Shown: piece after piece, positions 24,851-37,000 of the stretch | Layout of the letters: every line of letters starts with the position of its first letter | Position numbering within the stretch: position 1 is the first letter of the stretch | Origin: Cinclus cinclus | Lineage: Eukaryota; Chordata; Aves; Passeriformes; Cinclidae | NCBI RefSeq assembly: GCF_963662255.1 | Contig: NC_085084.1 | Span: forward strand, 397,501 to 461,500 | Direction of reading: 5' to 3' | DNA length: 64,000 nt | Program-made: the position numbers and the translations under genes | Notes under the pieces: model-generated | What the model was told of the DNA's origin: nothing | What the model saw: the letters and a program-made list of their open reading frames with translations, nothing else | Database searches by the model: none

Positions 24851-24958
24851 AAACAAAAACACAGCATATCCCACTGCTTTAAAAAACCGTGCTATTTTAA
24901 TGCTTAAAAAAATATCAAGAGCCAAAGATATGACCATTAAGTAAACCCTATAATAAAA
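24851..24958. repeat. Block duplicated between GRHPR intron 6 and ZBTB5 3' UTR (copy B)
   Basis: Partner of 19288-19403. It lies close to the inferred ZBTB5 poly(A) site and shares the same ordered landmarks, interrupted only by A-run length differences and scattered substitutions. Confidence 0.85.
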
Positions 24959-25389
24959 TACTAACATTTTAAAGGAATTAATCCAACCACCTCCTTTGTC
25001 TCTGCATTCCTCAGATGGTGAAGGTGCAAAGGACGCACTGATAGGGCAGGTGCAGGGAATCCTCTGTCTCACCTGAGCAGAAGGACATGCTGCAGCCCTG
25101 ACCCAGGCCCTGCTTGCCTGAGCAGGATTTACCAGAGTGCTCTGAAAAATTATTTTAAAACCTAAGAATGTGGAGCACCAGTTCGTGTGTACCTTTGACA
25201 AAGAAGAAAGGAGACTGCAGGCAGCATGAAGTTACGGTGGCACCAAAGAAGAGGAAATTAAAAAGAGATTTACATGATTCACACGGAGAACAACAAATTT
25301 CTGCTGCATGTGCGTAGTGCCATTTTTTAGAATTATATTTACATTATCCTTTTTTAAATGTATGGGGAAAAGTACATTTATGATACTAG

Positions 25390-26000
25390 CTTAGGTGGAT
25401 TTGACAGGGACATTTTGCAGAAGATGATGCAGCAGTGCCCTGGCAGCCAGCAGGACCAAGCATGTCCTGGGGGGCATCACAGCTGGCTGAGGCAGGGGAT
25501 TCTCCTGCTCTGCTCTGGGGGAGCATCTCCTCAAGGGCTGGGGGCAATTCTGAGCACTTTTATATGAAAGACATCAAGCTATTAGATACAGAATGTTCAA
25601 AGGAGGGTGAGGGGTCTGGAGAGGAAGCTTCACTAGGAGCAGCTGAGGACACTTGGTTTGCTCAGCCTGGAGGAGACTGAAGTCAGACCTCCCTGGGCTC
25701 CTCAAAATCCTCTTGAGAAGCAGCAGAACTCTTCACTCTCATGACCAGTGACAAGGACTTGAATCAGGTGAGGTTTAGGCTGGCTATCAGGAAAGGTTTT
25801 TCACCCACAGGGTGGTCTGGCACTGAACAGGCTCCCCAGGGACAGGGTCACAACCTCAAGGCTGCCTGAGGTGAAGAAGTATTTGCACATTGCTCTCAGG
25901 CACAAGATGGGATTGTTCGGGCATCCTCTGCAAGGCCAGGAGCTGAACACAGTGACCCTGAGGGGTCCCTTTCAGCTCAGCATACTCTGTGATTCTGTGA
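25390..26000 (+). mobile_element. CR1 LINE fragment within the inferred ZBTB5 3' UTR
   Basis: Long sense CR1 3' portion. It includes the GTGCCCTGGCAGCCAGCAGGA-like stretch (about 25435), CTCAGCCTGGAGGAGACTGA (25661), the GGCTGGCTATCAGGAAAGG-like region (25780) and the tail ACTCTGTGATTCTGTG near 25984. It is on the strand opposite to ZBTB5 transcription and is degenerate and non-coding. Confidence 0.85.
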
Positions 26001-26712
26001 AATATGGCAAACGAGGATTGCTCCTGACCTAGGAGGAATCTGCTCCAAGGACAGATCCACAGCTGCAAAGGGAAGTCACTAAGTGTGCAAGGCAGGAAAT
26101 TAAAGCCTGGAGATAAGGGAAAAAGACAACGTGCTCACGCCATAATGGGGACCAGATGGACTGTGGGCATCTGGGAACAGTGAGATATTGTCTTACGTGG
26201 CAAAAAAAGCCACTAGAAATTCCCTCTCCTTCAAAACAACAGACAAAGACAAGCTCTGTTCAAACTTCTGCGTATATAGAATTGTAACATAGGAGATACA
26301 AACTGGTTAAAATACTGCTAAGAATAGCACAAACAAGAGACAGTACTTCACTTACCACTTAATACTCGTTTCTACGAAAAAAAAAACAAAAACCAAAAAA
26401 CAGCCAAACATCCAGATCTTGCTGTATTAAAGTTATATGTACACCTGGCAGCCCAAAAGTTACTTGTCTGGGATTTAATTTAAGCACCTTGATTACACAG
26501 TGTCCTTTACTACAAAACAGCCAAACATACATTCATAATCCTAGAACTATTGTCGTAAGTAGCATATTTTAAAGCATTATGTCAGACAGGCACAGCCTAA
26601 GCTGTTTTTCTCTTCTAAGGGTAAGGGGCCTGCACTGCTGTCCTCACATAATGCAGCAACTCATGTTACAGTAATCATTTAAATGCTTTCACTGTTACAA
26701 AATGCTTTAGAG

Positions 26713-26745
26713 AGGGAAAAAAAAACAAAAAAAAAAAAAACAACC
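26713..26745 (+). repeat. A-rich tract
   Basis: Two A runs separated by single C bases. On the minus strand it is a T-rich stretch in the ZBTB5 3' UTR about 280 bases past the stop. Confidence 0.8.
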
Positions 26746-27011
26746 AAACCAAAAGAAATGCGCACGTGCTCAAACCGTGCTATTTCAGGAGACCCCCGTG
26801 CTGTCACCCCTCTGCCCTGCAAAGGGGCTGCTTCGCCCTGGGGGTCACATCCCCATCCCCGCCGCGCGGTCCCGGCGGCGACACCCGCGAGGTAGGTACC
26901 GGATATCCCCAATGGCAGAGCCAAGACTGTGTGTGGCACCGTGCCGCGCCGGTGTGCGCCGGCCGAGCGTCCCCGCCGCCGACGAGGCTCCTCCGGGCCC
27001 GGGCCGGCAGG

Positions 27012-29036
27012 TCACAGCAAGCTGCTGGGCAGGTTACTGCTCTGCCACCTAAGGCAGGTGGTCTTAGAGTGTTTGTAGAGGTGGCTGGACTGGCTGAAGC
27101 GCTTGCCGCACTTGAGGCAGGCATAGGGCTTCTCCCCCGTGTGCACACGGATGTGCTTCTTGCAGTCCGTGAGCGTCAGGAAGGTCTTGCAGCAGATCTT
27201 GCAGGCATACTTGCGCGCGCCCTCCACCACCAGCACGTTGTGCTCCGACAGAGCCTTCTTGCACTTGGACAGGACGTCAGCAGATGCCCGGGTCAGCTGA
27301 GGCGGGCCCGGCTGCGACAGGTGCCCGCTCTCAAAGGAAGTGCTCCCGTTCATCATCAGCTGGGACCCCGACGAGCTCTCCTGCAGCTGTGAGCCCCGCA
27401 CGGAGGTCACCACGGGCATTTTGGGGGCAATGCGGCGGTAGCCAGGGAAGCCACCAGCTCCACCTCTCACTGAGCCCATCATGGCCCGAGACAGTGAGTG
27501 CAAGCCCAGGCCCGAGCGTGGGAAATCCATGCCGAACTGCTCTGCTGCTCGGTACCCAGAGCTCTGCACGCACGGCAGACCCATCACATCCTGCATGGGC
27601 CTCACAAAGTGGGAGTCTGTGGGCTCACTGAAGGGGTTCTCCACGTGAGAGACGGCAGCAGAAGAGTGGCCACCGGCGGGCCCTGACTCCGGGCTCATCA
27701 GGTAAGAGGCATCACTGTCCATTCTGCAGTCACTGGTGGTGTTGGGAATGTTGTCATCGTTGTTTTGGCTGGCACCAAAGCCACCACCTCTGCTTTTGTT
27801 CAAAAAATTTGAAATGCTGAAAGAAGACTTGTGTTCCAGGTTGTTGGACACCTCCATAATGTGGATGTCTCCCACCCTGTCAGTGCTGGACTGAGGATCC
27901 GAGAAGCTGCGGTCACTGCTCTCGGGACTCAGCTCTATCTTCTCTGCGCTCACCACTCCTCCTTCCACCTCCACCGACTCGCTGCCCTCTGCCTGGGAGG
28001 TGACATCACTCACTTCGTCCTGAGGCTCTGGTGAGCTCAGTGGCTCTGACTTCACCACCACCCTCATGTGCTCCTTCTCATTCAGGCTGACCTCTGGATT
28101 TTCACACGGAAAGTTGCTCTTCTCAGCAGCAGCCTCCTGGTCAAAGCTGGTTTCTACTTGTGTGGCCTGGGATGCCAAGGACATCTGGGAAATGTTTCCC
28201 CCGCCATTATCTGACTGGCTGGGCACCTGAGCATCCTCCTGAGCGCCAAAAGACTGGTCGAACATGATCGTGTTGTCTTCCTGGTTATCGGCAACCGTGT
28301 CAGCTTTGGAGTTGTCCACAATCTTCAGTGAGTCCGGAGAGAAGAAATCCTCCCGGGAGTGGACAACGGGCTGCCCGCTCTCGGCGGCCACGTCGGGGAC
28401 AGGCTCGTCCAGGGCAGGCCGGACACGCTGGCGGGCGCGCTCCTCGGAGGACTGCTTGCGCTTGTGCAGGCGGCGGATGGGGAAGGCGGCGCGCTGCTCC
28501 AGCCCGCCGCGCAGCGCCAGCCCCACGGTGCCCGGCGGCTCCTCGGAGCCCTGTGAGGAGCCCAGCGCCGAGCTGACGATGCTGAGCCCCAGCTGCTGCA
28601 GCATGAAGGAGCGCTGCAGCCGCGCGCTCTGCTCCTGCGCGCGCTCACTCGGTGGTGACAGCGGCAGCGTCCGCGTCGTCAGGTAGTGCTTGCAGGCCTT
28701 CACCACCGAGTTGAGGTGCAGGTGGGAAGCGGCCAGCAGCACGTCCATCACGTTGCTCTCCCCCAGCATGAGCGTGGATGTGTACATCATGTCGATGAGC
28801 GCGGCGAAGGCCTCGGCCGTCACCACCTCGCTGTCGAGCTGGATCATGTTCATGGTCTGGTCGCCCTCCGCCACGGTGAAGAGCGCGCGGAAGTGCGTGC
28901 TGCAGGCGGCCAGCACCGAGCGGTGCGCCTTGAAGTGCCTGTTGCCCACCACGATGACGCAGTCACACAGCTGCCCATGCAGCCTCTGGTAGTTGAGCTG
29001 CTGGAAGACTTGTTCAAAGTGCCCTGGAAAATCCAT
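27012..29036 (-). CDS. ZBTB5: ZBTB5, BTB/POZ zinc-finger transcription factor, complete
   Basis: POK-family nuclear transcriptional repressor; in mammals reported to repress CDKN1A. One uninterrupted coding exon of 2,025 nt, 674 aa (human about 677). The N-terminus MDFPGHFEQVFQQLN begins a BTB/POZ dimerisation and corepressor domain (about residues 1-115, with the DCVIVVGNRHFKAHR strand). A long acidic, Ser-rich linker follows. Two C-terminal zinc fingers: finger 1 is C2H2 (Cys612, Cys615, His628, His632); after the TGEKPY linker, finger 2 is a C2HC type (Cys640, Cys643, His656, Cys661). Just upstream on the minus strand TTTGCAG/GATC precedes the ATG, a perfect acceptor four bases before the start, so a non-coding 5' exon is expected. 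High CpG in the first half reflects avian GC bias. Confidence 0.98.
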   Translation of the reverse strand: MDFPGHFEQVFQQLNYQRLHGQLCDCVIVVGNRHFKAHRSVLAACSTHFRALFTVAEGDQTMNMIQLDSEVVTAEAFAALIDMMYTSTLMLGESNVMDVLLAASHLHLNSVVKACKHYLTTRTLPLSPPSERAQEQSARLQRSFMLQQLGLSIVSSALGSSQGSEEPPGTVGLALRGGLEQRAAFPIRRLHKRKQSSEERARQRVRPALDEPVPDVAAESGQPVVHSREDFFSPDSLKIVDNSKADTVADNQEDNTIMFDQSFGAQEDAQVPSQSDNGGGNISQMSLASQATQVETSFDQEAAAEKSNFPCENPEVSLNEKEHMRVVVKSEPLSSPEPQDEVSDVTSQAEGSESVEVEGGVVSAEKIELSPESSDRSFSDPQSSTDRVGDIHIMEVSNNLEHKSSFSISNFLNKSRGGGFGASQNNDDNIPNTTSDCRMDSDASYLMSPESGPAGGHSSAAVSHVENPFSEPTDSHFVRPMQDVMGLPCVQSSGYRAAEQFGMDFPRSGLGLHSLSRAMMGSVRGGAGGFPGYRRIAPKMPVVTSVRGSQLQESSSGSQLMMNGSTSFESGHLSQPGPPQLTRASADVLSKCKKALSEHNVLVVEGARKYACKICCKTFLTLTDCKKHIRVHTGEKPYACLKCGKRFSQSSHLYKHSKTTCLRWQSSNLPSSLL

Positions 29037-30850
29037 GATCCTGCAAAGCAGAAGAGACCGCTGTATGAGCCACCGAGCTGGTCAGAGAGATAGAGCAGCC
29101 CGGCTGTGAGGAAAGGGTGAGGGAGTTGGGATTGTTCAGCCTGGAGAAGAGAAGGCTGCAGGGCAACCTACCCGTGGCCTTCCAGCTCTGCAGAGGGCTA
29201 CAGTAAACATGGGACAGGAGTATTTATGAGAGTCTGCAGTGAAGCAGGAAAGGGGAGTGGGCTCAAAACGAAAGACAGCAGCAGAAGATGGGATTCTTCC
29301 CTGTGAGGCTGCGGAGGCCCTGGCACAGGGTGGAATTCCCAGAGCAGCTGTGGCTGCCCCTGGATCCCTGGCAGTGTCCAAGGCCAGGCTGTATGGGGTT
29401 TGAAGCACCCCGGGACAGTGGAAGGTGTCCCTGCCATGGCAGGGGTTGGAACAAGACAAGGTGCCCTTCCAACCCAAATTTTTGTATGATACTATGGTTG
29501 AAGTCCTGGTCGGGCTGCAGTGACCCTGGCTGTGAGGATGAAAGGTGACAGCTAAAAGACAGACAAACAGTAACTGGTCTGAGTTCACCACCACCACATG
29601 GGCACAGGCCCAAAGCCAGCAGCCTGGAGGACAAGAAAAGCAGTGAAAATGCAGTTTCTGCCACAGAGCTGACCTCAGCACCACCTATGTCACAGGCAGC
29701 TGTGCTGGAAAGTGAACAACGTGGGTCACCTCACACTCACAAGTAAAACATTTAATTCTGGCTTGTAAAAAAATCTGATTAAAATAGTAACCCGCTGCCC
29801 CCTCTGATACACTGCTCACACAACTGGGTAACCTTCCACAGAAATACTGGGGCTACTGGCAAAACAAAGTATTGCTCAACAAGACAAGCAGGCAAGAGTT
29901 CTTCTGAAATTTTCATTAACAGAAAGTGAGTAATGTCCTAGTAAATTCATTTCAAGATTACATGGGTGACCCTCGGCAGTATCTCGACCTCTCCTCGTGA
30001 AAAAACAACAGAGTGTAAGATTTGGTGAGTGGGAAGGCTGCATGTCCAAGGCACACACAGAAGCTCCTGTGCTCACGTTTATTTTCCAACAGCAACGCAA
30101 CAGCATCAGCGGACACAAGACCATAAAGCAGTTAAAAAAAAGTCTCATGGCCAGAATGATACTTTTGAGGAGGGATCAAATGTAAATCTACTAGTTCAGA
30201 AAGTACATCCTCACACATGGACGTGTTTGCTGCTTTTTCTTTCCTACCCATCACTGTCTTTGCTGGCCAGCTCTTCACCCTGTACAGGATATCCCAAAAA
30301 TCCCATCGTGTATCCTTGGATGGAGTCAGAACAGGGGGGATATTCACCAGTTATCACCCGGAATACTCAGCACGGGGGAAATCAAGTAATTGAAAGCCTT
30401 TGAAGTCCGGAACCTTAACTGCCTGCTGGATAGCTAGGAATCTCCTGCTCAAAGGTGCTCTTCTCAAGACAGTGCCCGTTTCCCCCCGTTTTGTTTTCTT
30501 TACGCATCACCTAGAACACCCAAGGTTTGTGCCCCTCCCAGAGAAGCACCTGCATCCCAGCGCTGCATAAGCACCCGTTTAGACACACCCGGACACTCCG
30601 TTTTGTGCCGCACACGGGACATAAAAAGGAGTCCGGAGAGCCCTGGTCCCGCCCCGACGCCGGGATCACTGGTGTCCGCCTCACCGCCGCCCCCCGCCCC
30701 GCTCACCTGCGGTGTCCGTGCGGGAAGGGCCGTGCGAGGCTCAGGGTGGGTACTGAGATCGGGACTGGGATCGGGCTCGGACCCGGCCCCACTCCCGCCG
30801 CTCCGGCCCCGCCCGCCCCGCCCCGCCGACAGAGTGCGCCACTTCCGGCG
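29037..30850 (-). other. ZBTB5: ZBTB5 5' UTR intron and first non-coding exon
   Basis: On the minus strand a strong donor GCAG/GTGAGC (exon end at 30707) in the CpG island pairs with the acceptor CTTTGCAG just before GATCATG (exon start at 29040), predicting an intron of about 1.67 kb and a non-coding first exon at about 30707-30850. The intron holds a CR1 copy. The exact transcription start is not visible. Confidence 0.65.
29100..29510 (+). mobile_element. CR1 LINE 3' fragment in ZBTB5 5' intron
   Basis: Sense CR1 3' end. Landmarks: TTCAGCCTGGAGAAGAGAAG (29139), the GAGGCCCTGGCACAGGG-like stretch (29310), CCTGGCAGTGTCCAAGGCCA (29368), GTGTCCCTGCCATGGCAGG (29426) and a tail near GATACTATGGTTG. 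Truncated and non-coding. Confidence 0.9.
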
Positions 30851-31054
30851 GCTGGCGGTGCGGACCCCGCTGATAGCCAATCGGCGACCTCGTTACTTTC
30901 ACGCGGCGGCAGAGTCTCAGCTGTCCCAATGGGGGCTGAGCTTATTGCCACGGCGGGAGGCAGCGCCGGAACAGGCGGAGGAACGGGAGGACTGGGAGCG
31001 GGATCCGCATCGGAACGCGTGTCCCTACCGCAGTCCCTCACTCAGCCCCTTGCC
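30700..31054. promoter_or_regulatory. Bidirectional ZBTB5/POLR1E CpG-island promoter
   Basis: The ZBTB5 first exon (-) and POLR1E first coding exon (+) are only about 350 bases apart. The interval is CpG rich and TATA-less, with repeated CCGCCC GC boxes near 30805-30830, an ETS/GABP-type site CACTTCCGG at 30840-30848 and a CCAAT box at 30877-30881. This is the classic content of a head-to-head housekeeping promoter, and the same head-to-head order is found in human as I recall. Confidence 0.8.
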
Positions 31055-34000
31055 ATGGCCGCCGCCACCTGGCGCTACCGTGGGGACCCCGAGGGGGAGC
31101 GGCCGGCGGCGCTCGGTAAGCGGGACTGGGCCGGGTGCGTGGGGCGGGCCACCGGGCCCCCTCGGGGATCGCGGCCGGCCCCGGATCTCACGGGTTTCCT
31201 CTCCCGCAGTGCGGTTCGCCCACGGGAAGCTGCAGCGCCCCGACTCCCTGCGCTTCACCGTGTACCGGAACCGGGACACGGCGCATCCCCGGAAGAAGCA
31301 CCGCAGGATCCTGGTACGGGCCCGCCCTGAGGCGGTGGGGCGGCCTCGGACCGTCGGGTCGCAGTAATACGAGGATATTGTGGGAGTAATGTGCAACGAG
31401 GCAACAGCCAGACAATGTCCATAATCGGATAAGAGTATAGATGTTATTAATTAATGGGCTGTGGGGCCCGTTAGAGACCACGGCGGCATCGGCAGCCGGG
31501 CCCCAGTCCAGGGAATTCCCACGTGTAATCCCCACCAGCAGTTCTTGCAGCGGGCTGCGGAGGGGTGTGACCCTGTTTGCCCTCAGGGCTGTGGCCTCAG
31601 CCTCTCCCTCCTCCTTGCGAGGGTGGGCAGGCCCTGGCACAGGGTGCCCAGAGAAGCTGTGGCTGCCACTGGATGTCTGGCAGTGCCCAAGGCCAGGCTG
31701 GATGGGACCTGGAGCAGCCTGGGACAGTGGAAGGTGTCCCTGCCATGGTAGGGGTGGGGCTGGTCAGGCTTGAGATCTCTTATGACCCAAACAAGTGTGG
31801 AATTCTGTGAAAAACTATGCTGAGCTTGGCAGCAGACATTTTTAAAACAGAGTTTAGCCCAGCATGTTCTACAGGGATGTGTTCCTAGTGCAGGGTGTCT
31901 CTGGGTTCCAGAAGAACCAGAGGAGGCTCTGGCTCTGAGGTGGCTCACAGACACTGCAGGGTGGACCTGGCACAAGAGGGACAGGCTGAACCATCTGGGA
32001 GTTGCTTCCCAGCTAGTCAGGTGCATTTGGTAATGAAATCCATTCTGTTCTGTTCACGCAGGGAAATCTTGACCAAAGGTGTCTTTGTCTAGCTACATTA
32101 CATCATAAGGGGATCTGACAGTGAAGAGGGAACTGAAGGTACAATCAGAAAGTGCTTTCTGATGCTGCTGTTAATCTTTACAGCTGCTCTACTCAAGGAA
32201 TAAACAATTTTCTAGCCCAAATCATTGGGGGAAATCCACTGCAGCACAGCAGAAAAACCAACACATTCTCATAATGCACTGAAAATATGTTCAGGTGGCT
32301 GGGACACTCCTGGTAGTGCTGGCTCTGCCTTTTCAGCTGGTGAATTGCAGGCAGTGCTGGAGCTTCAGTGAATCACTGGAGACCACATTTTAAACTGAAG
32401 TAGTGAGGAGCACTTACTGTGAGGTGTTGTGCAGGTGTGCTGTGCTGATGCACTCTGCCTGGGAATGCAGAGCTGGTGGGCCCGGGGGAAGCAGGGCAGA
32501 GGCAGTGAGGGTCTCTCACAGCCCTGTGCTCAAGGAATTCTCCATGGTTCCCCAGGTCTCGGAGACAGAGCGGCTCTGCTACGTGGGGCACAACTTTGGA
32601 AGTGAGGTCATGAAGTGTAACACCCTGTGCAGGTATGGAAAAGGAGCCAGGGGCTGCGCAGACACAGAGCTAGCTCCTGCTCCCTGCCCCAGAACTTTCC
32701 ACAAGGACTTGAGGGGCTCTGAGGATTTGGACAGGAAGCTCTGGCTACTCGTGCACATCTTGTGGAAGCTCTGATGTGTAAATCACAAACCAAATGTCTT
32801 GTGAGGTCTGGGGTGAGAGTATGGATTAGTGGAGCAGCAGGATGGAGCTTTGTTACTAAGAAATTGCCTTTATCATCTCTTGGTCAGCGCTGAAGGGGTC
32901 ATCACTGTGGGGCCCTTCCAGCTGAGATGTTCTGTAATTCTATATAAGGAACTTCTGCAGAGGCCATCAAAACATGCCCTTACTAACCTCTGCTCTGTCC
33001 GAGCAGTGAAACCAGGAGAAATGGATCCTCAGAGAGCAGTGTCCAGTTTGAGATGCTGCAGCTGAAAAGGGAGCACCAAGGGGTTGTACCTTCTGAAGTT
33101 TGGAGAGATAAACACAGTTTAACAAATGTGTGTGGTATGGATGTTAATTCAGCCTTCTATGTGGGCAGGTGTAAGTGCTCTTACCTCTCAACACTGGTGA
33201 CAAGGTGGTTCTGGGGGCTACAGTGGTGCTTGCCTGCACCTCTGGAGATCCTGTGCTTTGGAAGCTACAAGGAAATTTGACTGTTTTTCAAGCTATGGCC
33301 ATCAAGTCCCGGCATATCAAAAAAAAGGCAAAAGAAAATAGCAGACCTCTGGCAACTGTACTTCACCTAACTCAGTTGTTTTAAGATTTCTGCATTTTTT
33401 TAGAGCAGCAAGTCTTTGTTTTCATATGTACACATGCCTTGGAGGTAACTTGTTTTATTGTAGCACTGAATGTGCAAGGCAGGAGAGATGCCAGGATGTG
33501 AGAAGACCATGTAATTTAAATAATTTGCACTACTCTTCCTCTCACTAATCAACTGTCCCCATTCTCCCCAGGTACTTCGTTGGTGTGTTAGACAAGAACT
33601 CTGGGCAGATGGAGGTCTACAATGCTGAAATATTCAACATGCAGCCCCTGCTCTCAGGTGGGAGGTGATGGGAGTCACAGCTGCTCCGTAGCTGTGTCCT
33701 TCTCATTCCTGCCTTGATTCCTTCACCTGTGCCTGCTGAGAGGGAGGGGGGAGCACAGCGAGCCGAGGGTGGAGGTTAAGCAGGGAATGTGGAGGGTGGG
33801 ACACTCACAGTGTCACTGCTCAACTGCAGCCTTGTCTGGCTGTGTTCTGCTGAGGGACGCCTGAGACTCCTCAGGAGCTGGATCCTTTAATAACAAAAAA
33901 AAACCCCAGGTTTTATCCAGCAGGAGTTTTTTGTCACTGAACCCAGGATAAGAACCCAAAAGATCACATCTTTTGGTAGCTGACTTTTAATCTCTGCAGC

Positions 34001-37000
34001 AGAACATGGGCTTGACCATAGTCCATGTATTGCACCCATGGGCTTTGTAGCAAAAGCTACTTTTTTGTTCTAGGTTCTCATATTTGGTGTGTCCTTTAAT
34101 TAGCCAGGTCACAAGGGGGAGTTCCTGATGTGCTGTGCCAAGTCTGTCAGTCACAGAGCTACAGGAATTTGTGTCCTGGCTGCTTCTGTCCAGGCACACT
34201 AACTTCTGTTGTTTTATAGATAACCCCCTACCTGACGACACAAAGGATTATCAGAACAAGTCCTACAGGGAGAAGGTAAAGTTGGAGGCTGTGTCATGTT
34301 CTGCTGTGATTATCTAGCTGACAGGGGCAGGTGATTGTCTTCAGGCTGGGAGGTTTGGTGTCCTGCAGCATAAGCCTGTGCAGTTCCAGCACTCTCCCTG
34401 TGTCCAGGAGGCTGCACAGTCATTGCCTGGCTCAGGACTATTTTCCTGGCTATTTTAGGCTGGTCCCAGTGACCTCCTGCCCTTCACAACCTGCTCCTGC
34501 AGGTTTTGCCACAGGAAGAGTTTAAAGTTTTCTTGGAGACCTTGGCTGTGGAGCACGCAGCGAGTTTTGCATTCTCCTGGGTGCACAGGGTGCTTTAAGG
34601 TGTGTTTGTGTCTTGTGCAGATGGATTTGTGCATTGAGGCCTTTGGAACCAGCAAACAGAAGCGAGCTCTGAGCTCTCGCCGCATGAATGCTGTGAGCAG
34701 TGATATTGTGAGCACAGCTGTGACAAAAGCAGCTGCCAACGTTATAGATGCCAAGGGAGTCACAGGTGAGAGGAATCTGCCTCGGGTGTCCTCAGGACAG
34801 CCTGAAGTGCCTTTTTCTGTCTGTCCATGCCAAGTGTGGCAGGAAGAAGAGGGGTTTTCTTTAAGTGATGAGGGAAGTAGCTGGTCTAACAGCTGAGATG
34901 GGTACATGTGGAGGAACTGCTTGTTTCTGGTCTTACTGGACTTGGTGTTTGAGTGGCCTGAATGAGGGAGGGTCCCTGTGACATCAATGTCCCTACTGCC
35001 TGCTTTGGAAGCTCCTGTGGGATATGAGTTCAGTGGCATAAAGGCAGTGCCTTTACCTGTTCTGAACTCTGTGGCATAGCTGTTGAAAAGGCACCTTCTT
35101 ACCTCAGAGAGTGGTACAGCCTTGGGACAGGTCACAGTACAGTGTGGTGCTAGCATCCCTGGGGGCTTCCAGGCTGTGGCAGGAGAGAGCTGGGGCTGCC
35201 TTGACTGTGGACATCTGGGCAGGAGGGCATCCCTCCAGAGCACTGCTGGGATCCGGAGAGTGTCACTGGCATGACCAGCAGAGATGTCTGTTGACTGTAG
35301 ACCCCAGCACCTTTCATCACTTTTGTTCCAGGGTGGTTATTGACTCTGCTCTCAGAGATGCTTTGTGCCAAGTGGGTGTCCACTGGAATGCAGGTGCCAA
35401 AACCCTGCTCTGCCCCCATATTGGTGCCCTTCTTTCCTACATGTTTCTGTAGTCTGGACTGGCCTTTCTCAATTTTTATTACCAGAAGGTTCTTGATAAA
35501 AGTTGTAAATGTTTAAAACTCCAACTGTGACTAAAATGGTGTTGAGCCATAGAGTAAACTGGTTTCTGAAGGAAGGAATTAGGTTGTGTTCCTGTTCTCT
35601 GCGTTTTATTAGCATGATCCAAATATTCCTGTCCTGCTTCCCTCCCTAGCTCTGGTGCAGGATGTGGCCCAGGATGATGTGCAGAACATCTCCGCCTTCC
35701 TGCCCCCGTGCTACGAGGACGCCGACAGACCAGAGCACATTTACAAGTTTGAGGACAGTATCTTTTCTGTGTCACGGTGGCTCCTCACACCTGTCAGGCT
35801 CGATGATGCTATCTGGCACGTGGGAGAAAGTCAAGCCTTTGCCCCTCACAGGCCAAGAAGAGCTGGGAGCAAGGTAATGCTGCCCTGGGGTTCTGGGGCC
35901 TGCGAGGGCCATATCCTGCCTCTTTCTGGGGAGAGCAGGCTGCTCTGCCTCCTGGTGGGTGGCATTCAACAGGCAATATTGGTGAGGTCAGCCTTGTACA
36001 AATGAGCTGTGGCTGTGCCATAGCCTGTTAAAGGCCTTAGTTCCTGGGCAGCTTCCATCCCCTTGCCCTGCCTACTGCTCCTCAAGTGAGTATGGACAGA
36101 ACTGCCCTACCTGGAAGGCAGAGCCCAGGCTTGTTCTTTTCCTTAAAACCCTTCCAGTCCTGTCTCCTGCTGAGTATGAGGCACTGCGGGTGCCAGCAGC
36201 TGCCCTGGCCAGCATCACTGCAGAGGAGATGGCCAAGAGAGCAGAGGAGAGAAGGTAATGCTGCTGCCAGGGGCCACGTGCTGGCTGAGGGACAGCAGGG
36301 CTGCCTGGGGGCTACCTGGGGTTGCCACAGCTCTGGGGCAGAGGAGGAGCATGGGATCCAGGTGAGGCAGGGCAGCAGCCTTGGGGAATGGAATGTGGGG
36401 GACAGGTGTGTCACATCAGCAAGGGGCCCTCTGGGCAGCTGAGCTCCCCCTCTCCTTCCTGCAGCCTCTGCTCCTTTGTTTTGGAGGAGCTGAAGTTCCT
36501 GCCCACTGATGAGAAGAGTAGAGACCACAAAGCCCGATGCCTCTGGTTCCTGGACGCCCTCATCAAGTTCAGTCACCTGAAAGTGATCAAGAAGAAGCGT
36601 AAGAGAGTTTTCAGCTCATGAACACGTTTCTTAGAATGTCTTCATCATCCTTTGGTTGTCACCTGAGTGTGTGGATCATACCTCTGCCATACTCAGGGTC
36701 CTGCTTTTGAAACAGCACCACAAAAAACATTTAGTTTTGAGACTGATAGATTGAGATTTTCCAGACTTGCTATCTTCCTTAGAATTTGTATGTCTTTGTC
36801 AGCCCTTGGCAGGGCTGAGGGAGGAAGAAGTGGCAAGCCTGGCTATAAATATCTCCCTGCCTTGCTGGAGACACAGGAATCACCCATAGGACTTGTCTAA
36901 GGAGGATGTGGGAATGACTAGACTTGGTGATAGCAGGGACTCATTAGTGTGGTCTCAGCTTTAACAGTAGTTTGTGGCAGAAGAAATACATGCATAGGTG

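Larger units (their letters stand above)
24784..27011 (-). other. ZBTB5: ZBTB5 3' UTR with poly(A) signal
   Basis: Sequence downstream of the ZBTB5 stop on the minus strand. TTTATT at 24784-24789 reads AATAAA on the minus strand and is the best distal poly(A) signal, giving a UTR of about 2.2 kb; another lies at 24608-24613. The UTR is A+T rich apart from the first 250 bases and contains a CR1 insertion and the duplicated block at 24851-24958. The 3' end is inferred. Confidence 0.5.
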
